Source: an uncultured Clostridia bacterium (lineage in GTDB: Bacteria > Bacillota > Clostridia > Oscillospirales > CAG-272). From it: DNA of 6,331 nucleotides. This document shows, one piece after another, positions 1-5,570 of the stretch. The position numbers were made by a program, and so were the translations under genes. Position 1 is the stretch's first letter, and every line of letters begins with the position of its first letter. The notes beneath the pieces were generated by a model. The model was given only the letters and a program-made list of their open reading frames with translations, made no database searches and was not told the origin of the DNA. The stretch is from contig CAMGCN010000064.1 of assembly GCA_946040935.1 (NCBI GenBank), positions 1 to 6,331 of the forward strand, read 5' to 3'.

Positions 1-14
1 TGTATAAGAGACAG
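1..14 (+). other. Nextera mosaic-end adapter remnant (artefact)
   Basis: These 14 bases, TGTATAAGAGACAG, equal the 3' end of the 19-base Tn5 mosaic end used in Illumina Nextera libraries. They are synthetic, not genomic, and interrupt metI in mid-gene. Genomic sequence begins at about 15. Confidence 0.96.
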
Positions 15-566
15 AGTAACGGCAATCTGACCGAGTCCGCCGCCGCCGATGGTACCTGCCATAGCCGAATAACCGAGTATCGTCACCATAGAGATTACTC
101 CTCCGACTATAAGGGACGGTTTTGCTTCGGGAATCAGAACCTTATATATTAACTTAAATGACGGAGTTCCCATGGCCTGCGCCGCTTCTATGACGCCGGC
201 GTCAACCTCTTTTATTGAGGACTCTACCATTCGTGCGACATATGGAGCCGCGGCGATGACAAGTGTGACGATCATCGCGCTGTTACCCAGACTCGTTCCG
301 ACAACAAACTTCGCAACCGGAAGCATAGCCACCATAAGTATGATAAAAGGAATACTTCTGAATACGTTTACGACTATTCCGAGTAAACGGTTCAGCCAAC
401 CGACAGGATGTATTCCGTCCTTCGCCGTAACGCAAAGTATAATACCGAGCGGAAGTCCGATAAGATATGAAAACAGTGCAGAAATAAGCGTCATATAGAC
501 CGTTTCCCATATGCCGTACTGTATAATGCCGTCTTCCCACAGTTTAATAAACATTTCCGATAGCAT
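15..566 (-). CDS. metI: Methionine ABC transporter permease MetI, 3'-truncated
   Basis: This is the membrane-spanning permease of the MetNIQ importer, which brings methionine across the cytoplasmic membrane using ATP hydrolysed by MetN. The 184 readable residues match MetI closely. They include an N-terminal WETVYMTLISALFSYLIGLP membrane segment, the highly conserved FRSIPFIILMVAMLP (69-83), VGTSLG (89-94), AAPYVARMVE (106-115), the EAA coupling loop that docks on the ATPase (EAAQAMG..., 127-148), and GYSAMAGTIGGGGLGQI (165-181). The E. coli protein is 217 residues, so roughly 30 C-terminal residues are missing because adapter sequence starts at base 14. The start ATG at 566 directly follows the metN TAA with no spacer. 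GGAGGG sits about seven bases upstream, inside the end of metN, implying translational coupling. The internal ATG at 554 lacks such a site. A metQ lipoprotein gene may lie beyond the contig. Confidence 0.95.
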
Positions 567-1559
567 TTATTTTCCCTCCCACTCATATTCTACGCCGTTT
601 TCATTAAGCCAACTGATTACCCGCTCTTCCGCTTCTCTGTCGTCAGGCAGTGCGATTATCATATGACCGTATGCCAAATCGTCAATCTCCTTTGTATCGG
701 CATAAAGTATGTTTACGGCCACCTGACACTCGAGAATAAGCGATGAAAGAATAGGCTTTGAAGAGGAGTTGCCGTTAAAGACAAGGCGAAGTCTCTTTTG
801 TCCGCTGTCATCGTCAAATCTTCCGAGCTTTGGTAATATCAGCTGCTTTGCGGTATCAGATTTCGGAGATGAAAAAATATCGCATACTCTGCCGGTTTCG
901 GCAATCTTACCGCTGTCTATTACGGCAACGCTGTCACAAATACGCTCTATAACACTCATCTCATGGGTTATAACAATTATAGTAACACCCATTTTTTCAT
1001 TTATCTCTTTAAGAAGAGAAAGAATAGACGCCGTCGTGTTAGGATCAAGCGCGCTTGTCGCCTCGTCACAAAGAATATACTTTGGATTTGTTGCAAGCGC
1101 ACGGGCTATAGCCACTCGCTGTTTCTGTCCGCCCGAGAGCTGAGACGGGTATGCCCTGCTCTTTTCGGACAGCCCGACAACGTCCAACAGTTCGAGCGCT
1201 CGCTTCTTCGCCTCTTCTTTCTTTACTCCTGCGATTTCAAGAGGATAACACACGTTTTTGAGCACGTTTCTCTGTTCCAGCAAATTAAAGTTCTGAAATA
1301 TCATGCCGATAGAAGCACGCAATTTCAACAGTTCTTTTTCTTTTAATTTCGTAATATCCCGTCCGTCAATTATTACACTGCCCGAGTCGGGCTTCTCAAG
1401 CAAATTGATACATCGAACAAGCGTACTTTTGCCTGCGCCCGAGAGACCGATTATTCCGAATATCTCACCGTCATTCACGGAAAGATTAATATTGTTCAGC
1501 GCTTCAATCTTTTGATTTTTTGTGCTGAATGTCTTACAAAGTGATTTAATTTCAATCAT
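567..1559 (-). CDS. metN: Methionine ABC transporter ATP-binding protein MetN
   Basis: This is the cytoplasmic ATPase of the MetNIQ methionine importer; 330 residues is normal for the family. With the ATG at 1559 as residue 1, Walker A is GLSGAGKS (38-45), the Q-loop glutamine is 89, the ABC signature is LSGGQKQR (141-148), Walker B is ILCDE with D165-E166, the D-loop SALDP follows, and the switch histidine is 199 in VITHEM. After a linker, residues from about 255 to the end (RLRLVFNGNSS... to EYEWEG) look like the NIL domain. In known MetN proteins this domain binds methionine and inhibits the transporter when the cell is replete. The GTG at 1568 lies inside the ribosome binding site AGGTGG (1570-1565), so the ATG five bases beyond it is the better start, giving the family-typical MIEIKSLCKTF. 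Expression appears controlled by the Met-codon attenuator immediately upstream. Confidence 0.96.
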   Translation of the reverse strand: MIEIKSLCKTFSTKNQKIEALNNINLSVNDGEIFGIIGLSGAGKSTLVRCINLLEKPDSGSVIIDGRDITKLKEKELLKLRASIGMIFQNFNLLEQRNVLKNVCYPLEIAGVKKEEAKKRALELLDVVGLSEKSRAYPSQLSGGQKQRVAIARALATNPKYILCDEATSALDPNTTASILSLLKEINEKMGVTIIVITHEMSVIERICDSVAVIDSGKIAETGRVCDIFSSPKSDTAKQLILPKLGRFDDDSGQKRLRLVFNGNSSSKPILSSLILECQVAVNILYADTKEIDDLAYGHMIIALPDDREAEERVISWLNENGVEYEWEGK

Positions 1560-1564
1560 GCAGT

Positions 1565-1570
1565 CCACCT
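1565..1570 (-). promoter_or_regulatory. metN ribosome binding site, fused to terminator tail
   Basis: AGGTGG lies five bases before the metN ATG at 1559 and decides that start over the GTG at 1568, which it contains. It begins directly after the U-rich tail of the leader terminator. Confidence 0.8.
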
Positions 1571-1607
1571 AAATAAAATAAGATGCAACCCTTACGGGCT
1601 ACATCTT
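1571..1607 (-). terminator. Leader intrinsic terminator of metNI (attenuator)
   Basis: In the RNA, AAGAUGUAGCCC (1607-1596) pairs with GGGUUGCAUCUU (1591-1580), twelve pairs including two G-U. The loop is GUAA, a GNRA-type tetraloop. The run AUUUUAUUU follows (1579-1571). This has the form of a rho-independent terminator. It lies between the leader peptide and metN, so it would stop transcription before metN unless disrupted. Confidence 0.82.
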
Positions 1608-1630
1608 TAGATAATCTTAATGTAACTCAT
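1594..1630 (-). promoter_or_regulatory. Candidate antiterminator stem in metN leader
   Basis: AUGAGUUACAUU (1630-1619) can pair with GAUGUAGCCCGU (1605-1594): eleven of twelve positions pair, three as G-U, with one A-C mismatch at 1627/1597. Its downstream arm covers ten bases of the terminator 5' arm plus two loop bases, so the two hairpins cannot coexist. The pairing was read by eye and not energy-folded. Confidence 0.62.
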
Positions 1631-1646
1631 CAGGATACGAAAGGAA

Positions 1647-1727
1647 TTATACGCGCAACAAAACCATGCACATGTTAATGCACATTCCCATCGACTCCAT
1701 ACGTGATATAGTGTTGAAATACTTCAT
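1647..1727 (-). CDS. Met-rich leader peptide of the metNI operon
   Basis: A 26-codon ORF opens the metN leader, about 24 nt after the predicted transcript start. GAGGAAA (1738-1732) stands at good Shine-Dalgarno distance from the ATG at 1727, and the TAA is at 1649-1647. Residues 10-21 read MESMGMCINMCM: five methionines and two cysteines in twelve codons, where random sequence of this length would rarely give more than one Met. The last four residues before the stop are LLRV. The ORF lies outside any other gene and just upstream of mutually exclusive terminator/antiterminator stems and methionine-transporter genes. I infer a control peptide: a ribosome slowed at Met (or Cys) codons when charged tRNA is scarce would favour antitermination and transporter synthesis. 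The peptide itself probably has no other function. It is too short for most gene finders. Confidence 0.8.
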   Translation of the reverse strand: MKYFNTISRMESMGMCINMCMVLLRV

Positions 1728-1757
1728 TTTATTTCCTCGTTTTCTTCACTTGCCGCG

Positions 1758-1786
1758 ATTATATCATTCTTTTTTTTATTTGTCAA
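1758..1786 (-). promoter_or_regulatory. Consensus sigma-70/SigA promoter of metNI
   Basis: On the minus strand TTGACA (1786-1781) and TATAAT (1763-1758) are separated by exactly 17 bases, a perfect match to the housekeeping consensus. Transcription would start near 1751, giving a leader of about 190 nt. Such a strong unregulated-looking promoter fits control by attenuation after initiation. Confidence 0.9.
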
Positions 1787-1818
1787 TATTTTTTGACGAA
1801 TTTTTCATAATAAACTGT

Positions 1819-2757
1819 TCAGACCGCGTAAAGTATATTCAAATTCCGAATATTTGCGTCTGAAATCGCGTCATTTACAGAATACGCATGCCTCTCGAGC
1901 TCAAAACCCGGCGCCTCGGTCATTTTCCTTTCTTTAAGGGCGGAAATAACCGTCATGCTTATTTTCTCAATTATCCTGCATTTTTCCTCTGCTGTCGCCC
2001 TGTCGGAATTATCCCCTTTCATAAGGCCCGAAAGGTTTTCCGCAAGCTCACTGTCAAAATCTCGTAAAGCACGGAAGCTCCACTTATAATACGGCATGTA
2101 TTTGCCGTGCAGAATAAATGAAACTTTCATAGCGGAGTTTACAAATTCCGCACAGGCAAGCCCTGCCGCATCAGGCTCGCCGTGTTTCAGACATCTTACA
2201 AAGTTATATTGCCCCGACTGCGCCATAATGAGCAGATTACCGGCAAGTCTCTTTAGTTTAACATCCGACGGCATATTCAAGAGCCTTTCCCTGATTTCGG
2301 AAAACTCTCCGTACACGTCGTAAAACACTTCCCCGTTTGTCGCCTCGGCGAGAGCATAGTCGGGAATTTTCAGCCACGCCTCCAAAGGCAAATTTCCATT
2401 CGGCTCACCTACCGAAAAGGTGTAAAAATCAGCCGTTCTAATAACTCCGTTGCGATTGCCGCCGACAGGCGACATTCTTTGCCTCTTAACTGTGCAATAT
2501 TCTTGTGGAAGCTTGGCATACGCGCGCTCCAAAAGAAACTCTGTTTTACGGTCTATAATATTTTCGTCCGGCAAAAAAATACAAAACCCGGGCTCAAAAT
2601 CATGGTCACGGGAAATATCATCATCAAAGCCGTAACGGTCGGACCCGCTTCCAACAAAGCCTACTGCAAGATAGGGCAAAACACCGGAAAACTCGGATTC
2701 CAACATTGGTTTTCCGTATTCCTCGTAATATCCGCGCGAAAGCTCAAGCCCTTTCAT
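1819..2757 (-). CDS. DUF4037 nucleotidyltransferase-like protein
   Basis: A 312-residue soluble protein of the DUF4037 family, function unknown. From the ATG at 2757, residues 36-54 read GSGSDRYGFDDDISRDHDF. This is a GS motif followed by clustered acidic residues, the pattern of the polymerase-beta/nucleotidyltransferase fold, where GS holds the nucleotide and the aspartates bind metal. Whether this one is catalytic, and on what substrate, cannot be told. The remainder is mainly helical and includes AWLKIPDYALAEATNGEVFYD, typical of DUF4037 proteins. The reading frame is open upstream to an ATG at 2862, but the extra 35 residues overlap the TPR gene and do not resemble the family. GAGGG six bases before the ATG at 2757 supports the shorter form, which overlaps the TPR gene by 14 bases and so is probably translationally coupled. 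No convincing terminator follows its stop. Confidence 0.85.
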   Translation of the reverse strand: MKGLELSRGYYEEYGKPMLESEFSGVLPYLAVGFVGSGSDRYGFDDDISRDHDFEPGFCIFLPDENIIDRKTEFLLERAYAKLPQEYCTVKRQRMSPVGGNRNGVIRTADFYTFSVGEPNGNLPLEAWLKIPDYALAEATNGEVFYDVYGEFSEIRERLLNMPSDVKLKRLAGNLLIMAQSGQYNFVRCLKHGEPDAAGLACAEFVNSAMKVSFILHGKYMPYYKWSFRALRDFDSELAENLSGLMKGDNSDRATAEEKCRIIEKISMTVISALKERKMTEAPGFELERHAYSVNDAISDANIRNLNILYAV

Positions 2758-3565
2758 AAATTTCCCTCGAAAGCTCGGAAAACTCTTTTTCCGCCATAAA
2801 AAAGCCGTAATATCCAAAAGTCGGAGCGCACTTTTCGCACACAAACGCATAATATCCGTCATGAGGCAGACTTTCTGTTTTTAGAAGGCGCTCTGCATTC
2901 TCAAGGCAGGCTGTAATAATCTTTTCGCCCTCCTCAATGCCGTATTTCGCACAAGCGAGGTCTGCAAGATTGCAATATGTTATCGCCATGTCAGTTTCGC
3001 CGTGCTCTTTATGAGACATAATATCAAGCGCCTTTTCAAAAAGCTCTTTTGCGTCTTCAAAATTTCCGAGAGCCATTAAGGTCAGCGCCATATTGTTATA
3101 AAGTCCGCCTAGACGCGGATCAAACTGCTGCAAATTCTCCTCATAAATAACACGCGCCCTTTGATAAAGAGGGAGCGCCTGCGACGCTCTGTCAAAGGCT
3201 TTATAACCCGTGGCGGCGTTTACAAGAGTCGTGCCCATTGTCACAGTATTCTCAAGGTTTATCTGCGCGGCAAGCTCAAGAGCACTTTTAATTGCCGCAA
3301 GGCACTCTTTCTCTTTGCCGGTCTTTCGATAAATGCCGATTTGTTCATTAAGCACGGTGAGTTTTCCGCGCATATCAGCCCCTGCCTCCGCCTCGGAGAG
3401 CCAGTATCTCAAATGACGTTCTGCAGAAACATAATCGTTTTTGTGTAAATATTCATCTAATTTTTCGATAACCCTGGAGGTCGGAATCGCGGTGACCTTT
3501 TTAGGCGGTGCAAGCGGACAGCAGGGCTCTTCATAATCTTCTTTTGACAAAATACCGTTTCTCAT
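2744..3565 (-). CDS. Tetratricopeptide-repeat protein, partner of DUF4037
   Basis: A 273-residue, probably cytoplasmic protein made largely of helical TPR-like repeats; specific function unknown. The clearest repeat is residues 155-184 (LYNNMALTLMALGNFEDAKELFEKALDIM), with the small and aromatic residues expected of a TPR. Weaker repeats appear at about 32-64, 68-101, 110-145 and 193-228. Two CxxC-like spots occur, CC at 15-16 and CEKC at 243-246, too little to claim metal binding. TPR proteins usually act as scaffolds for protein contacts. Because this gene heads a two-gene unit and overlaps the DUF4037 gene, I infer that it binds or positions that protein. AAGGATG lies a suitable distance before the ATG at 3565, and a strong promoter lies 30 bases upstream. 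Confidence 0.87.
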   Translation of the reverse strand: MRNGILSKEDYEEPCCPLAPPKKVTAIPTSRVIEKLDEYLHKNDYVSAERHLRYWLSEAEAGADMRGKLTVLNEQIGIYRKTGKEKECLAAIKSALELAAQINLENTVTMGTTLVNAATGYKAFDRASQALPLYQRARVIYEENLQQFDPRLGGLYNNMALTLMALGNFEDAKELFEKALDIMSHKEHGETDMAITYCNLADLACAKYGIEEGEKIITACLENAERLLKTESLPHDGYYAFVCEKCAPTFGYYGFFMAEKEFSELSREIYERA

Positions 3566-3594
3566 TAAATCATCCTTTATTTTTTGATAAATTC

Positions 3595-3623
3595 ATTATA
3601 TCATGAGTCTGTTTGCTTTTCAA
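3595..3623 (-). promoter_or_regulatory. Promoter of TPR-DUF4037 operon
   Basis: On the minus strand TTGAAA (3623-3618) is followed after 17 bases by TATAAT (3600-3595). The start point would be near 3588, leaving a short 5' leader of about 22 bases with the ribosome binding site AAGGATG. Confidence 0.85.
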
Positions 3624-3673
3624 GTAGCGAAATGCCAAGTTTCCATGACAACTTTGTATGCTATGTTTAAGAA

Positions 3674-3720
3674 TACCGGAAGAACCGCCCGATGATTCTC
3701 CGGTAAACGGAGCAGTTCTT
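3674..3720. repeat. Overlapping inverted repeats in intergenic region
   Basis: Two alternative stems share this stretch. TACCGGA(A)GAA (3674-3684) pairs with TTCTCCGGTA (3696-3705), ten pairs with one bulged A. Alternatively CTCCG (3698-3702) pairs with CGGAG (3708-3712), and AAGAAC (3680-3685) with GTTCTT (3715-3720). No T-run follows on either strand, so a terminator is unlikely. It could be part of a dispersed intergenic repeat or an RNA element; I cannot tell which. Confidence 0.4.
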
Positions 3721-3739
3721 ATCAAAATTCATATATTCG

Positions 3740-3749
3740 CCGATATCGG
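3740..3749. repeat. Perfect 10-base palindrome CCGATATCGG
   Basis: A perfect palindrome between the two larger inverted repeats of the same intergenic stretch. It could be a protein-binding site or one component of a repeat element; nothing else identifies it. Confidence 0.3.
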
Positions 3750-3786
3750 AAAATAAGCAATACAGAGTGTTTTTCAACGCTAAAAT

Positions 3787-3829
3787 ACGAAAAACAAAAC
3801 TGACTCCGTCGGGAAAACGAAATCAGTTT
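3787..3829 (-). terminator. Rho-independent terminator of kinase-NCS1 operon
   Basis: In minus-strand RNA, ACUGAUUUCGU (3827-3817) pairs with ACGGAGUCAGU (3809-3799), eleven pairs including two U-G, extended by two A-U pairs. A seven-base loop separates the arms. UUUUGUUUUU follows. It lies about 115 bases after the transporter stop. The plus strand also carries TTTGTTGTT after the stem, so some bidirectional activity is possible, but no plus-strand gene needs it. Confidence 0.8.
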
Positions 3830-3871
3830 GTTGTTAAATTTAATATTATGCCATAAGGAGGTAAGTGTCCG

Positions 3872-3928
3872 TCCGTACAAATCGGCGAGCGCTTTTTCTG
3901 CCTCGGCTTTTGTTTTGAATTCTAAAAA
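3872..3928 (-). pseudogene. Possible relict coding scrap
   Basis: Between a TGA (3931-3929) and the terminator region, one minus-strand frame reads FLEFKTKAEAEKALADLYG, a helix-like run of 19 residues with coding-like composition. The frame stays open for some 50 more codons through the terminator and palindrome with non-protein-like sequence. It has no start codon and no ribosome binding site. It may be the end of a decayed gene, part of a repeat, or chance. I recognise no family. Confidence 0.25.
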
Positions 3929-3945
3929 TCAGATGTGTTTATAAA

Positions 3946-5367
3946 TCAAACAATTTCCAAGTCATTTCTGTCACGAAGCATATACTTCTTGAGAGGAGTA
4001 AGGCTCGCAATATAATAGAGCAAACCGCCGAAAATTGCAGTAAATCCACTACCGGTAGTAATGAGGAAAATCTTGCTGTGTATTGCCGCCGTCATAGGAT
4101 TGTAAACAAAAATCATAGCAACTGCAAAGGAAATAACAAGCACTCCTATGCCGACAAGGTTGAAACCGCCTGTAAACCGATAGGCGTCGTGTCCCTTGAG
4201 GTTATATGCAGATTTGAGCGAAAGCTTCCTTTTCTTTACTATCAGATAATCGACAAAAGACATTCCGATAACAGGTCCCTGTATATATGCCGCGAGGGAA
4301 ATGAAAGCTGCAAAATTGTCTGCTACAAGGCCCGTTACAGTCAGAAAACTGACATAAACCATGGCAATCAAAACAAGAAGCTTATAGCTGACCTTCGGCA
4401 TACCGCTCTTAACAATCATGCAGTTGACATAAGAACCTGTTCCCTGCGTACCTATATTAGCAAACGCAACCATGAGAAGACTCAAAAGAGCTACTGCCGG
4501 ACCGCAAAGGGTGGAAAGCATATAGGTGGGATCATCAGAATATGCGCCGGTTCTGATAAAGGTTGCGATTGCCATGATACCGCCTGCGGCTACAAAGAAA
4601 GGAGCGACGATACCGTACGGAATTGCCGTGCCCCAGAAACCGCTGCGCTCGGTCTTTGCAAGACGCGGCATGACAAGCGCCTGGGTTGACCATGAAAAAG
4701 CAAAAGCGACATTTGCTTCAGCGGAAAGCATGAAGTTGGCAAGAGAGCTTCCTTCAACCTGCGGTTTGTAGTTTACAATATCCTTCAAAGGTACTGCTGT
4801 GAAGCACAGTACTACGACAACGCCGCCGACGATAAGAAGCGCGGTAACGAGGAAACGGTTTGTCCATTTGATGACCTCGGGACCGCCAAGCGCAATTACA
4901 GTGCCGAGAACTACGCACAAAACGCCAAGCAGAGGTGTTGCAAACGAGGGAAGGTTTATACCGAAAAGGGCAAAGAGCTGTACCATTGATGTTGCAAACA
5001 GATTTGCCGCAACGGCATACCAGCCGAAGTTTGCCAAGCTAATAACAGTTGCAATAATGGCAACGCCCTTATTGCCGAGCACCGAACGTAACCAAATCCA
5101 AAGGTCAATTCCGTAACGGGTTGCAAAAAGCACCGGAACACATTCAATAATAATCCAAACAATATTAAAGCAGAAAATATTGATTAATAGCTGCCAAAAC
5201 GAGAGAGATTCTGCTACAAGCGCACCCTGAGTATAGCACCATGTTGCAATTGAAAAGCCGGAGGTGGCAAGGAATAGATCTATGAAAGAATAGACTCTGT
5301 CTCTTCCCAACATCGGCACAACGCCGGTGACGGTTTCCTGCTTGATATAATCTGTATTTTTGCTCAT
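3946..5367 (-). CDS. NCS1-family transporter (cytosine/thiamine permease type)
   Basis: A 473-residue polytopic membrane protein with about twelve predicted spans, of the nucleobase:cation symporter-1 family. Members import cytosine, purines, uracil, allantoin, hydantoins or thiamine with H+ or Na+. Family marks are the N-terminal GRDRVYSFIDLFLATSGFSI leading into a broken first helix, NFGWYAVAANLFATSM in the third (CodB has a comparable GW motif), and ALVMPRLAKTERSGFWGTAI after the sixth. CodB is about 419 residues; this one is longer, with an extended C-terminus ending LRDRNDLEIV. The substrate cannot be read from sequence. The frame opens at an ATG at 5445, but GGGGGTGATC (5379-5370), nearly the full anti-16S complement, points to the ATG at 5367 (MSKNTDYIKQ). 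This overlaps the preceding gene as ATGA, so the two are coupled. The kinase upstream suggests import coupled to phosphorylation. Confidence 0.9.
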   Translation of the reverse strand: MSKNTDYIKQETVTGVVPMLGRDRVYSFIDLFLATSGFSIATWCYTQGALVAESLSFWQLLINIFCFNIVWIIIECVPVLFATRYGIDLWIWLRSVLGNKGVAIIATVISLANFGWYAVAANLFATSMVQLFALFGINLPSFATPLLGVLCVVLGTVIALGGPEVIKWTNRFLVTALLIVGGVVVVLCFTAVPLKDIVNYKPQVEGSSLANFMLSAEANVAFAFSWSTQALVMPRLAKTERSGFWGTAIPYGIVAPFFVAAGGIMAIATFIRTGAYSDDPTYMLSTLCGPAVALLSLLMVAFANIGTQGTGSYVNCMIVKSGMPKVSYKLLVLIAMVYVSFLTVTGLVADNFAAFISLAAYIQGPVIGMSFVDYLIVKKRKLSLKSAYNLKGHDAYRFTGGFNLVGIGVLVISFAVAMIFVYNPMTAAIHSKIFLITTGSGFTAIFGGLLYYIASLTPLKKYMLRDRNDLEIV

Positions 5368-5555
5368 GAGATCACCCCCGTCATACATAGTGCGATAAGA
5401 ATCGCGCTGACCACTACGCTGACTACCATCCAAACAACATCCCAACGGGTAATCCGTTTCGGAAATTCATAGTTGCCGGAAGCCATTTCGTCGAGCCGCT
5501 TTGTAGTTTCTTCTGTGATAAGCTCGTCCAGTGAAAGTTCTTTTTCTTGTGCCAT
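5364..5555 (-). CDS. Small single-span membrane protein upstream of NCS1 transporter
   Basis: A 63-residue protein with no family I can name. Residues 1-37 are hydrophilic and charged (MAQEKELSLDELITEETTKR...), followed by YEFPKRITRW and one strong membrane span at about 39-60 (DVVWMVVSVVVSAILIALCM), then a very short tail. The positive KRITR before the span predicts the N-terminus inside. The ATG at 5555 is chosen over the one at 5591 because a perfect AAGGAGGT (5570-5563) precedes it at eight bases; the longer form would overlap the kinase end. The kinase stop TAA overlaps this ribosome binding site, and the gene's TGA overlaps the transporter ATG by four bases. Such coupling suggests an accessory subunit made in fixed proportion to the transporter, as YhdT is beside PanF. 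The subunit role is inference. Confidence 0.8.
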   Translation of the reverse strand: MAQEKELSLDELITEETTKRLDEMASGNYEFPKRITRWDVVWMVVSVVVSAILIALCMTGVIS

Positions 5556-5562
5556 AATAGCT

Positions 5563-5570
5563 ACCTCCTT
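5563..5570 (-). promoter_or_regulatory. Ribosome binding site of small membrane protein
   Basis: AAGGAGGT is a perfect Shine-Dalgarno eight bases before the ATG at 5555, and it overlaps the stop codon of the kinase. It excludes the upstream ATG at 5591 as the main start. Confidence 0.85.

Noticed and set aside
1560..1568. GTG at 1568 as metN start
   Set aside because: The GTG is part of the AGGTGG ribosome binding site itself. The ATG at 1559 is correctly spaced and gives the usual MetN N-terminus.
1560..1751. SAM (S-box) riboswitch or Met T-box upstream of metN
   Set aside because: These are the expected Firmicute regulators here, but I see neither the S-box core and its kink-turn sequence nor a TGGNACCGCG T-box motif on the minus strand. 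The leader ORF plus terminator explains the region better.
1782..1797. GTCAA/TTGAC hairpin as terminator of the DUF4037 operon
   Set aside because: Only five A-T-rich pairs, followed on the minus strand by A-runs rather than U-runs, and it overlaps the metN -35 box.
2758..2862. 35-residue N-terminal extension of the DUF4037 protein
   Set aside because: It lies wholly over the TPR gene in another frame and reads unlike a protein of this family. GAGGG before the ATG at 2757 supports the shorter form.
3855..3915. Plus-strand GTG mini-ORF after AAGGAGGT
   Set aside because: The GTG at 3865 is only about two bases from the AAGGAGGT motif, the product would be 17 residues, and no plus-strand promoter or downstream gene supports it.
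3931..3938. AGATGTGT as an internal mosaic-end scar or chimeric join
   Set aside because: Only the first 8 of 19 mosaic-end bases match before diverging, and the permease reading frame and terminator order around it are consistent with continuous genomic DNA.
4078..4689. 203-codon plus-strand ORF opposite the permease
   Set aside because: It is antisense to a conserved membrane protein, its translation is rich in Arg, Cys, His and Lys as expected from reverse-complemented coding DNA, and it has no recognisable domain or ribosome binding site.
5297..5305. CTGTCTCTT as an internal adapter fragment
   Set aside because: Nine bases match the reverse mosaic end, but they encode part of the conserved GRDRVYSF motif of the NCS1 permease, so the match is coincidental.
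5368..5445. 26-residue extension of the NCS1 permease
   Set aside because: It overlaps the small membrane protein, has no ribosome binding site, and the near-perfect GGGGGTGATC site serves the ATG at 5367.
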